64,000 bases of DNA from Stieleria magnilauensis (lineage in GTDB: Bacteria; Planctomycetota; Planctomycetia; Pirellulales; Pirellulaceae). Each line of letters begins with the position of its first letter. Position 1 is the stretch's first letter. The position numbers and the translations under genes were made by a program. The stretch is taken from NCBI GenBank assembly GCA_007753675.1, contig CP036432.1, forward strand, positions 9,302,233 through 9,366,232, read 5' to 3'. The notes below the pieces were generated by a model that was given only the letters and a program-made list of their open reading frames with translations, was not told where the DNA came from and did not search any database. Positions 33,079 through 42,253 of the stretch are shown piece after piece.

Positions 33079-33340
33079 ATGTTGGTGTCCAGCCTTCAGG
33101 CGCATCCCGCTCGCTGCGAAGCAGCAAGACGGGCGGCTGAAGCCTGCACACCAGCGAATGTTGGTGTCCAGCCTTTAGGCGCATTCCGCTCGCTGCGGAG
33201 CAGCGAATCGGGCGGCTGAAGCCTGCACACCAGCGCATGTTGGTGTCCAGCCTTCAGGCGCTTCCCGCTCGCTGCGAAGCAGCGAATCAGGCGGCTGAAG
33301 CCTGCACACCAACATGCGTGGGCGTCTAACCTTCAGACGC
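33079..33340. repeat. Tandem array of three 79-bp palindromic repeats
   Basis: ATGTTGGTGTCCAGCC starts at 33079, 33158 and 33237, exactly 79 bases apart, followed by a partial unit that reaches the end of the histidine kinase gene. Compared with the array at 25597-25983 the units are in opposite orientation. Each has GCCTTCAGGC, CGCTGCGGAGCAGCG and GGCTGAAGCC hairpins between TGGTGT and ACACCA. The kinase stop codon lies in the partial unit. Confidence 0.92.
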
Positions 33341-34664
33341 GGGCGGACGGATCTGGAATCGCGATCGTGGCGACGCAGCCGGCCAAGCCGCCGGAGAGCC
33401 GAATGGTGGCGTCATGCAATTGGGCGACTCGGTAGGCTCGACACAGCCCCAATCCCAACCCGCGGCCGGCCTCGCGACCGCTGTAAAATGGGTCAAAGGC
33501 ATGCTTGGACGCTTCGACGCTCAGCCCCGGTCCGCTGTCGGCGACGTGGATCAACCACTGTGGGTCCCGCGATGGGTCATCCACCCGCTCCATCGACAAC
33601 ACGACCGTGCCGCCGCTGCCGATCGCCTCGATCGAATTTCGCAGTAAGATTCGAATCGCTTCCAAAATCATCGACCGATCCACTGACACCATCGCCGGCT
33701 CCGGCAACGTTTCAGCCAACAACCGGATGTCGAATTCCGCAGCGATCGCGGCAAACTCCTCGCCAGCCGCCTCGACCAGCGCGTTCAAATCGACACGCTC
33801 CCGATCGACCTCCGGCGGGTTGGCGAAAAACATCAACCCGGCAATCATCTCATGGGCGCGATAGACCTGTTGGACGATCTGCTGAAGCGATTGCTGACGC
33901 TGTGGATCGGCTTCTTCACGCGCGAGCTGTTGTGCCCGGGCGGAAATATTTGCCAACGGGTTGTTGATTTCATGGCTCAATCCATAAGCCAACTGCTTGG
34001 CGGCAGCCAACTTCCGTTTCTCTGCCAGGGCGGACAGGCTGGACTGAGTCACCAACTCCCGCTCCCGAGCCCGCGCCAATTGCTGCAGCAAACGGCTGCC
34101 TTCGATTTTGCGTTTCGGCTCGGCGACACAGTCCCAAATCACCGCCGGTAGCTGCTCGATCCAGTCCGAATCGATCGCCGGTCCTAAAACCTGCAACCAC
34201 TCCGCCGCTCCGGCAATCCAATCGTTCGGTTCGGTCGTTCGGCTGCGGGCCAACAAACGGGACCAACGATGCTGGTGCGCATTGGTGATCTCTGGCGCCG
34301 CAAGCATCCACTCGCCGTCGGCGAATTCAGCGGGTGCCGCACCGATGAACCACTCCGCCAATTCCGTCGCGGACACAAATTCATCACCCGGCCAGCTCAA
34401 CAGGGCATACAGCAAGAACGGCGGGTCTTCGAGAAACGCCGAGGTCACCCGGCGAACGGCCAGCGGATTGACGTCCCCCCAGCCGGCGGTGGATGACGAG
34501 ATCGCCGTCGAGATCGCGACCATGGCGGTGTCCGATAGCGGCAACCACCAGCGTTTGTCCTCGCGCGAGATGGGCGGCAGAACGCCCCACCAGCCGAGCT
34601 CTAACACCGAGCCCGGAAACGGGAATTCATTCGACTGGTCGCGGAGACTCGTCACCGCATTCAT
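33333..34664 (-). CDS. Soluble sensor histidine kinase
   Basis: A 443-residue kinase without membrane helices. The H box is GLSHEINNPLANISARAQQL at about residue 232, the N box RNSIEAIGSGG, the G1 box DSGPGLS and the G2 box GRGLGLGLCR, so both the dimerisation and ATPase domains look active. The first 200 residues do not match a sensor domain I know; they contain the Trp-rich RWWLPLSD and GWGDVNPLAVRRVTSAFLED. The gene starts immediately after the regulator stop (TAG then ATG), so the two form a two-component pair. Its own stop lies in a 79-bp repeat. Confidence 0.88.
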   Translation of the reverse strand: MNAVTSLRDQSNEFPFPGSVLELGWWGVLPPISREDKRWWLPLSDTAMVAISTAISSSTAGWGDVNPLAVRRVTSAFLEDPPFLLYALLSWPGDEFVSATELAEWFIGAAPAEFADGEWMLAAPEITNAHQHRWSRLLARSRTTEPNDWIAGAAEWLQVLGPAIDSDWIEQLPAVIWDCVAEPKRKIEGSRLLQQLARARERELVTQSSLSALAEKRKLAAAKQLAYGLSHEINNPLANISARAQQLAREEADPQRQQSLQQIVQQVYRAHEMIAGLMFFANPPEVDRERVDLNALVEAAGEEFAAIAAEFDIRLLAETLPEPAMVSVDRSMILEAIRILLRNSIEAIGSGGTVVLSMERVDDPSRDPQWLIHVADSGPGLSVEASKHAFDPFYSGREAGRGLGLGLCRAYRVAQLHDATIRLSGGLAGCVATIAIPDPSARV

Positions 34665-35252
34665 CTAATTCGGGACTTTGCGTTCCATTTCCAGCAGATC
34701 GCATGATCGCAACACCAAGTCGTCGATCGCAAACGGCTTCTGCATGAAATCGTTCGCACCGGCGGCACGCAGCGCGTCGACCTTGTTGTGCTCCACCATC
34801 CCGGAAATGCAAAGAATCTTGACCATGTCCAAAGCCGGATCGCTGCGGACCCGCTGGCAGACTTCTTTGCCGTTGATGTCGGGCAACATCACATCCAACA
34901 CGACCAGATCGGGTCGAAATTCCTTCACGCCCATACCGGCGTCAAAGCCGTTGTTGGCCGTGCGGATATCGAATCGCCCGTCGCGTTCAAAGCCGTCCTT
35001 CATCAATTCGACCAGATCCTGGTCGTCATCGACGATCAACAACTTCTTCTTGCCGCTCTCCAGCGCGTCTGTCGGTATCCCGTTGTCCTTCATGAACAGG
35101 TAGAGCTGTTCACGTGGAATACGTCGAAATTTGCTTCCCGGCACCCGGAAGCCCTTCAGCGAACCATTGTCAAAGCAACGAATGATCGTCTGCTGGCTGA
35201 CTTTGCAGATTTTAGCCGCTTCGCCTGTCGTAAAGACCGTCTTCGTGGTCAT
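34665..35252 (-). CDS. Response regulator with N-terminal HTH and C-terminal receiver domain
   Basis: A 195-residue protein with reversed order. Residues 1-55 are an excisionase/MerR-like HTH (TTGEAAKICKVSQQTIIRCF, then GSLKGFRVPGSKFRRIP). Residues 70-190 are a receiver: KKLLIVDDDQDLVELM with acidic pocket, DLVVLDVMLPDINGKE with the phospho-Asp, and the conserved Lys in DFMQKPFAIDDL. GGAGG lies 12 bases before the ATG at 35252; an ATG at 35264 abuts it. It pairs with the histidine kinase that follows without a gap. HTH-first regulators are common in planctomycetes. Confidence 0.9.
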   Translation of the reverse strand: MTTKTVFTTGEAAKICKVSQQTIIRCFDNGSLKGFRVPGSKFRRIPREQLYLFMKDNGIPTDALESGKKKLLIVDDDQDLVELMKDGFERDGRFDIRTANNGFDAGMGVKEFRPDLVVLDVMLPDINGKEVCQRVRSDPALDMVKILCISGMVEHNKVDALRAAGANDFMQKPFAIDDLVLRSCDLLEMERKVPN

Positions 35253-35310
35253 CGCAGAAACCATCCTCCCTGCAGGACGAGCCGTTTCCCAACCTGTGCG
35301 TTTGTCGCGA

Positions 35311-35333
35311 GTGAGCCTTCGTCGAAGCCTCAC
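35311..35333. promoter_or_regulatory. Hairpin upstream of the regulator gene
   Basis: GTGAGCCTTCGTCGAAGCCTCAC pairs as GTGAG/CTCAC and CTTCG/CGAAG with one C-C mismatch. It lies about 60 bases upstream of the regulator start in a 363-bp gap that otherwise holds no gene. It could be a protein-binding palindrome or a transcript leader hairpin. Confidence 0.4.
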
Positions 35334-35615
35334 CCTGTTCCATGTCTTTCCGTGCTAGCATTCGCCAACACTCTTGTGCCGGTCACCAAACCAGCACGAC
35401 AGGCTTCTTTTAGCAAAACCCCCACGCTTCCGCACAAGAGCATTTCAGTGCCAATTTGCGTCAAAAACGTAAGTAACAGCAAACTCCGAAACCCTCAAGC
35501 TTGCCGATCTTGCCCGACCAACGAATCTTACCGAATCCACAGGATAGGTCAAGATAGGTTACCAGCGAACTTTGAGCGGCCAGCGATCAGTGCGGTCGAT
35601 CGGAGAACGATCACA

Positions 35616-37451
35616 TCACCTTGATGACGGGGCTTCGAGATAGGCCAGCAACAACGCGATATCCGCCGGGGTGATCCCGCTAATTCGCTGTGCTTGGTCG
35701 AGCGAAACGGGCCGAATGTGACTGAGCTTCTCCTTGGCTTCGTTACGCATCGCGGTAATCGCGGCATAATCGAATCCGCCGGGGATTTTCTTTTTCAGCA
35801 TCCGCTGCTGGCGGGCAACTTCGTCGCGTTGCCGGCTGACGTAGCCTTCGTATTTGATGTCGTAAACGACTTGCTGAGCGGCCTGGTCACCGATGGTTGC
35901 AAGCTGGGGAATGAACTCGCACATCTTCGCCCAATCGACTTCGGGGCGGCGCAGGTAGACGTCACCTTTGACGTCGCCCTTGGGCGTGCTGATCCGCACC
36001 GCCCCGAGCAACTCGATCGCCCGATCGATGTCGGCAAGTTTCGTCGCAAACTTTTCGCGGCGTTGGGCATCGATCAATCCCAGCGAGTCGGCATCGGGCG
36101 TCAATCGGCGATCGGCGTTGTCTTGCCGCAGCAGCAGTCGATACTCCGCACGGCTGGTAAACATTCGATAGGGTTCGTCCGTGCCGCTGGTGACCAGATC
36201 GTCAACCAGCACGCCGATGTAAGCTTGATCCCGGGTCGGAACCCACGTCGATTTTCCGGCGACTTGCCGCGCCGCATTGAGACCGGCGATCAATCCTTGG
36301 CCGGCTGCCTCTTCGTATCCGGTCGTGCCGTTGATTTGGCCTGCGAGATACAGCCCCGAGACCCGTTTGGATTCCAGGTGCGGCCAAAGCTGCGTGGGCG
36401 GACAATAGTCATACTCCACGGCGTATCCGTAACGCATGATGGTCGCCCGTTCCAAACCGGGAATCAGCCGGAACATCCCGTCCTGGACATCACGTGGCAG
36501 ACTGGTCGAGATGCCGTTGACGTAGACCTCTTCGGTGTGATGGCCTTCCGGTTCGAGGAACAACTGGTGGCTGTCTTTATCGGCAAAGCGAACGACTTTG
36601 TCTTCGATCGAAGGACAATACCGCGGTCCGCGCGTGTTGATTTGTCCGCTGTACATCGGCGCTCGGTGAAGGTTGGCGCGAATCAGATCGTGCACCGCAT
36701 CATTGGTCATCGCGATGTGACAGGGCACCTGATCGATGGACAAGGAATCATTGAGGAACGAAAACGGTTGGGGCTGGTCATCACCGGGCTGTTCGTCCAG
36801 GCTGGCATAGTCGATCGTGCGTCGATTCAATCGGGCCGGTGTGCCCGTCTTGAAGCGATCGATTTGGAATCCCAATCGATTCAGCGCGCCGCTGATCCCC
36901 GTCGTCGTTCCCTCTCCGGCGCGGCCGCCGGCGGTTTTGGATTCGCCGGTATGCATGATCGCTGACAAGAACGTGCCCGTGGTCAGCACCACCACCGCCG
37001 CGCGATACTCCGCCTGACCTCGCACGCGGACCCCGACGATCCGCTCGCCCTCGGCGGTGGTCTCGGTCAACAGATCTTCGACCGTTTCTTGACGCAGATC
37101 CAAGTCGCTCTGCAATTCGATCGCGTGTTTGATGTATTGCTGATACGCCTTTTTGTCGGCCTGCGCGCGGGGGCTGTGCATCGCCGGCCCCTTGCGGCAA
37201 TTGAGCAATCGAAACTGGATGCCGGTCGCGTCAATCGCGTGCCCCATCAGTCCGCCGAGCGCATCGACTTCGCGGACGATCTGGCCTTTGGCGACGCCAC
37301 CGATCGCCGGATTGCAGGACATCTGCCCGACGGTATCCAAATTGGTCGTCAGCAGCGCCGTCCGCGCGCCCAAGCGAGCCGCTGCGGCAGCCGCCTCGGT
37401 CCCGGCATGCCCTGCCCCGATCACCACCACATCATATTGATACTGAATCAT
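35616..37451 (-). CDS. mnmG: tRNA uridine-5-carboxymethylaminomethyl modification enzyme
   Basis: A 611-residue FAD protein (GidA) that with MnmE modifies U34 of tRNAs reading split codon boxes. The FAD-binding N-terminus YDVVVIGAGHAGTEAAAAAA, CNPAIGGVAKGQIVREVDAL, and family cysteines in RYCPSIEDKVVRF are present, as are GINGTTGYEEAA-type and TSRAEYRLLLRQDNAD motifs and the C-terminal MnmE-binding helical domain. Length is normal. mnmE is not in the window. Confidence 0.97.
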   Translation of the reverse strand: MIQYQYDVVVIGAGHAGTEAAAAAARLGARTALLTTNLDTVGQMSCNPAIGGVAKGQIVREVDALGGLMGHAIDATGIQFRLLNCRKGPAMHSPRAQADKKAYQQYIKHAIELQSDLDLRQETVEDLLTETTAEGERIVGVRVRGQAEYRAAVVVLTTGTFLSAIMHTGESKTAGGRAGEGTTTGISGALNRLGFQIDRFKTGTPARLNRRTIDYASLDEQPGDDQPQPFSFLNDSLSIDQVPCHIAMTNDAVHDLIRANLHRAPMYSGQINTRGPRYCPSIEDKVVRFADKDSHQLFLEPEGHHTEEVYVNGISTSLPRDVQDGMFRLIPGLERATIMRYGYAVEYDYCPPTQLWPHLESKRVSGLYLAGQINGTTGYEEAAGQGLIAGLNAARQVAGKSTWVPTRDQAYIGVLVDDLVTSGTDEPYRMFTSRAEYRLLLRQDNADRRLTPDADSLGLIDAQRREKFATKLADIDRAIELLGAVRISTPKGDVKGDVYLRRPEVDWAKMCEFIPQLATIGDQAAQQVVYDIKYEGYVSRQRDEVARQQRMLKKKIPGGFDYAAITAMRNEAKEKLSHIRPVSLDQAQRISGITPADIALLLAYLEAPSSR

Positions 37452-37748
37452 GAACTCTTACTCGTTTGCCTTGGCTCGATCAGCCTGCCCCGTCACTCTG
37501 CCCTGGCGCCCGCGCGGGACCCCGCGGGCCTCGGCGAAACGATCGATGCAGCACTTTTTCCTGCTTCCCCATCAAGATTGGCCCTTCATTTTGCCGAACC
37601 GGAAGATGAGGTACACCCGTTTCTTTCGACTCCGGCATATCCGATGGGCGTTTTCCGCCAATTCGTCCGGGCGATCAATCATCGCCCCCCGTTCATCCCG
37701 GCGACATCCCGCCGTAGGCCGGCGGCCCACCGCAGGACGGCGTTACGC

Positions 37749-39902
37749 ATGTTGGAATGCGATCGCGTCACACTGTCGATCTCGCTGTGGACGGTGTTTG
37801 CCATCTTTGCCGTTCCGGCGGTCGCGGTCGACCCGGACGCTATTGTCCTCACATCTCGGGTTTTTGATATCCCATTTCAGATGGAACGGGACAGCGGAGC
37901 GACGATGGTGCGGCTCTACGTCTCCTCCGACCGCGGACAAACCTGGGCCAAGGCGGCCGAACAGCCCCTGCCGATTCAACAATTCCACTTCGAAGCGACC
38001 GCCGATGGGGACTACTGGTTCACCCACGCGACCGATTTGGACGCGCCCCCCCAGCCGACGGAATCGCTGACTCCGGAACGCAAGATCTTCATCGACACGA
38101 CCGGGCCGGTGATCGATCTTCAAGCCGGCGCCGACGTCGACGGTACCCTTTCGGCGCAATTAAAACTGACCGATCCGCATCAAGTCGCCACGCTCCGCGT
38201 GCTGTACGCAACCGATGTCGGACGCCAGTGGGTCACGGTCCCCAACGCGTCGATGGATCAGGAAGGCCGCTTTTCGATTCGCCCCGCCGACGATTGGCAA
38301 CAGATGTCCGTCCACGTCACGGCTACCGACTCGATCGGCAACGCGTCGGTCCAAGCGAAAACGTTCCGCCGTCCCCGCGTGGCGGCCACCAAACTGCCGC
38401 GGATGGCTGCGTCACCGAACCAGCTGCGTATCCAAACCGTCGCCGGCCCCAGCGATCCGCCCAGCTTTCGACTCGGCCCAACGGCCGACACCCACCAACC
38501 ACCGTCGTCGTCTGCCCAGACCTCTCCGCAGTCGCTCCCGCATTCGCCCACGCGCGGCGCCGCCTTGCAATCGCCGGGATCCGGTCCGCTGCGATCGACC
38601 GGCAACGCGAGCACGTCTGTCCGCGGCACGGCACCCGCCGCCGCCCCGACCGCGGGACGTTCGCTGCAATCCTTCGGTTCGGCGTTCGGCGCCAGCACCC
38701 AACCGGTGACCAAACCGATCGAGCCCACACCGACGGGCACGGCAGTGACCCCTGCAACCAACTCGCCGGCGGCCAAACCACCCGGCAATCCGTCGCGTCC
38801 GATGACGTTGCCCGCGTCGGGAGTGACCGCCAAACTGACGCCCGAAGGCATCGAGGTGTTGCCGGCACCACAGCCCGAACCAGCCCCCGCTGAAGCGCCG
38901 AAAGCAACCGCGGCGGCGCCCGAGGCATTGCCGGCACCCGCACCAACGCCGGAAACGACAGACGCGCCGACGCTGAACTTGGCTCCACCGAAATCGCCCG
39001 GCGACCCGATCACCGAGTCGATCCCGCTGCCAAACGCGGAGGCGGACGACGAAGCCGCCTCCCAGCGATCGCGGACACTCGAAGAAGCCTTGCGGCCGAT
39101 CACCCCACGATCCCAAACGACGCCGAACCAGCAATCACCCCGGCCCGCCGCGGAACAGATTCCGACACCGGCACCGAGCAGCACGCCGGACGATCAACGG
39201 CGTTACCGAGCCGAGCGTGCCGAACAACTCAGCCGCGAGCAACAACAACGCTACGATCGAGCTCAACTAGCCCGCACCGTTCCGTTTCGCTGGAGCGACT
39301 CCAATCGCTTTAGTCTGGAATACGAACTCGAAGCCGTCGGCGCGTCGGGGGTCGAAGCGGTCGAGTTGTACGGCAGTCTGGATGCCGGGCGGACGTGGAA
39401 ACGATGGGGCGCCGACCCGGACCGGACCAGTCCCTTTGACATCGAAACCAAGGGCGAAGGCGTCTTCGCGTTTCGAATCGTGGTGCTCGGCAACAACGGC
39501 TTGGCCAGCCCACGCCCGTTGCCCGGCGATCAACCCGACATCGCGGTGATCGTGGACCAGACGTTGCCCAAGATCAAAATCACTTCGGCGCGCTACGGCG
39601 AAGGGGATCGCACCGGGTCGTTGATCATTCGCTATGAATGCAGTGATGAAAACCTGATGGACCGCCCCGTCGCGATCGCGTTCAGTGATTCGATCGACGG
39701 GCCGTGGACGACCATCGCCGCGGGGCTACGCAACGACGGACTCTACGTCTGGCCGGCCGATCCGAAATTGCCACACGAGATCTATCTGCGTGTCGATGCG
39801 ACCGATCAGGCCGGCAACACGGGCAGCTACTTGCTGGACCAACCGATCGCCACCGGCGGACTCGCCCCGCGGGCCCGCATCCTCGGCTTCCGGTCACGTT
39901 AG
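37749..39902 (+). CDS. Secreted protein with Ig/fibronectin-like domains and a long Pro/Ala/Thr linker
   Basis: A 717-residue protein. The ATG at 37749 gives a signal peptide ending at about residue 28 (SLWTVFAIFAVPAVAVD). Two similar beta domains follow at about 30-120 (VRLYVSSDRGQTWAKA, IFIDTTGP) and 125-215. Residues about 220-505 are Pro/Ala/Thr/Ser-rich linker. The C-terminal 200 residues repeat the first theme: VELYGSLDAGRTWKRWG, IVVLGNNGLASP, VDQTLPKIKI, and a final VDATDQAGNTGSYLL. It is probably a cell-surface protein. The sulfatase gene follows after 43 bases. Confidence 0.72.
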   Translation: MLECDRVTLSISLWTVFAIFAVPAVAVDPDAIVLTSRVFDIPFQMERDSGATMVRLYVSSDRGQTWAKAAEQPLPIQQFHFEATADGDYWFTHATDLDAPPQPTESLTPERKIFIDTTGPVIDLQAGADVDGTLSAQLKLTDPHQVATLRVLYATDVGRQWVTVPNASMDQEGRFSIRPADDWQQMSVHVTATDSIGNASVQAKTFRRPRVAATKLPRMAASPNQLRIQTVAGPSDPPSFRLGPTADTHQPPSSSAQTSPQSLPHSPTRGAALQSPGSGPLRSTGNASTSVRGTAPAAAPTAGRSLQSFGSAFGASTQPVTKPIEPTPTGTAVTPATNSPAAKPPGNPSRPMTLPASGVTAKLTPEGIEVLPAPQPEPAPAEAPKATAAAPEALPAPAPTPETTDAPTLNLAPPKSPGDPITESIPLPNAEADDEAASQRSRTLEEALRPITPRSQTTPNQQSPRPAAEQIPTPAPSSTPDDQRRYRAERAEQLSREQQQRYDRAQLARTVPFRWSDSNRFSLEYELEAVGASGVEAVELYGSLDAGRTWKRWGADPDRTSPFDIETKGEGVFAFRIVVLGNNGLASPRPLPGDQPDIAVIVDQTLPKIKITSARYGEGDRTGSLIIRYECSDENLMDRPVAIAFSDSIDGPWTTIAAGLRNDGLYVWPADPKLPHEIYLRVDATDQAGNTGSYLLDQPIATGGLAPRARILGFRSR

Positions 39903-39945
39903 AGGTTAAACTACGGCTCCGCCCTACCCTGCCCCGGAGCCCGTG

Positions 39946-41370
39946 ATGCGTTACCTGTTGTTGATCCTGGCGTTGCTTCCCGTCGCGGCCCAAGCCGCCC
40001 GACCGAACATCATCTTGGTGATGGCCGACGATCAAGGCTGGGGCGAAACCGGTTACAACCAGCACCCGCGGCTTCAGACACCGAACCTGGACGCGATGAG
40101 CCAATCCGGGCTGCGGTTCGATCGGTTCTATGCCGGTGCGCCGGTTTGCTCGCCGACCCGCGCCGCCGTGTTGACCGGACGGTCGTGTTACCGAGTCGGC
40201 GTTCCCGAACACGGCTACGCCTTGCGTCATCAAGAGATCACGTTGCCGCAAGTGCTGTCCGACGCGGGTTACCAGACCGCCCACTTCGGCAAATGGCACT
40301 TGAACGGATTGCGTGGTCCCGGCGCGCCGATCCTGCGGGGCGACAAATTTCATCCCGGCACGTTCGGCTTTGACCATTGGTTGTCGGTGACCAACTTCTT
40401 CGACCGCGATCCCTTGCTCAGCCGCGGAGGAGAGTTTGAAGATTACCGGGGCGATTCGTCGGACGTGATCATGGAGCAGACGCTCAAGCACATCAAACGC
40501 CAATCCGCATCCGACCAACCGTTCTTTACCGTCATCTGGTACGGCACGCCCCACTCTCCCTTCAAGGCGTCAGCCGAAGACAACGCAGCGTTTTCGGATT
40601 TAGACGAACCATCGATGCATCACTACGGTGAACTGGTCGCGCTGGATCGCAGCATCGGCGCGCTGCGTGCTGGATTGCGCACGCTGGGCATCGAAAAGCA
40701 AACCCTGTTTTGGTACTGCAGCGACAACGGCGGGTTACCCAAGATCACGCCGCCAACGACCGGCGGTCTGCGTGGAAACAAAGGAACGATTTTCGAAGGC
40801 GGCTTGCGGGTGCCGGGCATCATCGAATGGCCCGGAACCGTCACTCCACGACAAACCGATTATCCGGCCAGCGTGATGGACATGATGCCCACGATTCTTG
40901 AACTCGCCGGCGCCGACCATCCCGCTCCCAAGCGTCCGCGGGACGGCATCAGTTTGACGCCGCTGTTTGGCGGACCGTCAGAAACGGTGCGTCGCCGCCC
41001 CGAACCGATTTTCTTTCGCTACAAATCCGCCGCCGCGGTGGTCGACGGCGACTGGAAACTGCTGACCCAAGATTTCAAGCAGGACGGGTTTGAACTCTAC
41101 AATCTTGTCGACGATGTGGCGGAATCCACGAACGTCGCCGAACAACATCCCCAGCGTTTCCAAACGCTCCGCCTGCAACTTCGCAACTGGCTCGAATCCA
41201 CCGACGCCAGCGAAGCGGGCAAGGATTACCCCGAAGGCCGCGTCGCGGCGGACCATCCCCAACCCATGTTCTGGGTCGACCGCCCCGACTACCAACCCCA
41301 CCTGGAAAACTGGAAAGACCGCTGGGAATACAAAACCTGGCTAGACCGACGCCGCAAGACGAAGCGGTAG
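39946..41370 (+). CDS. Exported sulfatase (arylsulfatase type)
   Basis: A 474-residue type I sulfatase. The leader MRYLLLILALLPVAAQAA is a signal peptide; next come ARPNIILVMADDQGWGETGY with the Asp-Asp metal ligands and CSPTRAAVLTGR, where Cys 68 would be converted to formylglycine. FGKWHLNG, FWYCSDNGG and GLRGNKGTIFEGGLRVPGII are further family blocks. GGAG lies six bases before the ATG at 39946. Planctomycetes carry many sulfatases for sulfated algal polysaccharides; the substrate here is unknown. GGCAGAATGAT repeats begin ten bases after the stop. Confidence 0.93.
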   Translation: MRYLLLILALLPVAAQAARPNIILVMADDQGWGETGYNQHPRLQTPNLDAMSQSGLRFDRFYAGAPVCSPTRAAVLTGRSCYRVGVPEHGYALRHQEITLPQVLSDAGYQTAHFGKWHLNGLRGPGAPILRGDKFHPGTFGFDHWLSVTNFFDRDPLLSRGGEFEDYRGDSSDVIMEQTLKHIKRQSASDQPFFTVIWYGTPHSPFKASAEDNAAFSDLDEPSMHHYGELVALDRSIGALRAGLRTLGIEKQTLFWYCSDNGGLPKITPPTTGGLRGNKGTIFEGGLRVPGIIEWPGTVTPRQTDYPASVMDMMPTILELAGADHPAPKRPRDGISLTPLFGGPSETVRRRPEPIFFRYKSAAAVVDGDWKLLTQDFKQDGFELYNLVDDVAESTNVAEQHPQRFQTLRLQLRNWLESTDASEAGKDYPEGRVAADHPQPMFWVDRPDYQPHLENWKDRWEYKTWLDRRRKTKR

Positions 41371-41379
41371 TAAACGGAA

Positions 41380-41405
41380 GGCAGAATGATACGGGGCAGA
41401 ATGAT
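41380..41405 (+). repeat. Two GGCAGAATGAT units, left flank of the GxxExxY gene
   Basis: GGCAGAATGAT at 41380-41390 and 41395-41405, a 15-base period. The same pair with the same period and closely matching surroundings is found on the other side of the GxxExxY gene at 42254-42279, in the same orientation, so the gene is bracketed by direct repeats. Confidence 0.85.
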
Positions 41406-41426
41406 GAAGACAGTGCCCGATGAGGA

Positions 41427-42227
41427 TCACCGAATCGTTTCAAACGCAATTTGATGATGATGCATGTTGATCCATTGGATACACCGCATTCGTGTATGGT
41501 TCAAGAATCGTTCCAACTGCTGCCTCATCTCATCGATTCCGGTAATGACGGCGGTGAGCGCCAGAATGCTGTCTTTTGACAATAGAAAGACATCATGCAT
41601 GCCGATCTGCCGGTCACCGTCGAAGATCGGAACACGGCGCAAGGTCGTCTGTGGTCCATTCAACAAGTGCCCAAGAGCCTCTCGATAAAGTGCCAAATTG
41701 AGGAAGGCTCCCCAGTCGGCGAGGAGGTCTTCGAATGTCCGACGCAACCGTCGACTCGCTGCGTCTACCTCCTTCCATCTGCCATCAACAATTTCGTAAT
41801 CGCGACGGGCGTCGGCATCTAAGCTCGTCGAAACAAAACGTTTCTCGACTCTTGGATTGCGGAGATTCACCAGGAGTCCGTGTTGCATACCGGCCAACAT
41901 TAGATAGTGGAGCGATTGGGCAAGGTGGGTTTCGTTCAGCCGTTCGACGGTTTTCGCTTCGACCATCAGAGCGCATCCCAGCAGCAGGTCCATGTAATAG
42001 CGTTTGCTGAAGTTCTTGTGAGTGACAACGATTTGTACTTCGCGCCGCACCGGCGAGATCCCTGCGGCCTCGCAACGCCGCTGAATGACATTCTTAAACG
42101 GTGCTTCTTCGATCAATCGGCTGCACTCGTTGTGAGCCGAAAAGATGATGCCCATTACTTGGTGCGCAAATTCGTGAAACGCATCTTCGTCGAGAACCTT
42201 GATCTCAGAGTCGACGAAGATTGGCAT
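41427..42227 (-). CDS. GxxExxY-family protein with C-terminal extension
   Basis: A 266-residue protein. Residues 15-130 follow the GxxExxY family (PF13366): FHEFAHQVMGIIFSAHNECS, REVQIVVTHKNFSKRYYMDL and LLGCALMVEAKTVERLNETH, then QSLHYLMLAGMQHGLLVNL. The Asp-x(n)-Glu-x-Lys arrangement (MDLLLG...VEAK) resembles a PD-(D/E)xK nuclease core. The usual GxxExxY stretch is altered to SRLIEEAPF. Family members are about 125 residues; here a further 130 residues of unknown type follow. The gene is bracketed by GGCAGAATGAT repeats, which suggests it moved as a unit. Function of the family is not established. Confidence 0.8.
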   Translation of the reverse strand: MPIFVDSEIKVLDEDAFHEFAHQVMGIIFSAHNECSRLIEEAPFKNVIQRRCEAAGISPVRREVQIVVTHKNFSKRYYMDLLLGCALMVEAKTVERLNETHLAQSLHYLMLAGMQHGLLVNLRNPRVEKRFVSTSLDADARRDYEIVDGRWKEVDAASRRLRRTFEDLLADWGAFLNLALYREALGHLLNGPQTTLRRVPIFDGDRQIGMHDVFLLSKDSILALTAVITGIDEMRQQLERFLNHTRMRCIQWINMHHHQIAFETIR

Positions 42228-42253
42228 CGTATCGTGGGGAAACGGGATCTATT

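Noticed and set aside
33079..33315. Tandem tRNA genes
   Set aside because: The cloverleaf drawing lacks the conserved tRNA bases (TTCRA loop, T8, A14, GG18-19) and arm lengths do not match.
37089..37748. 220-codon N-terminal extension of the Ig-like secreted protein
   Set aside because: It overlaps mnmG on the other strand and would bury the signal peptide that starts at 37749.
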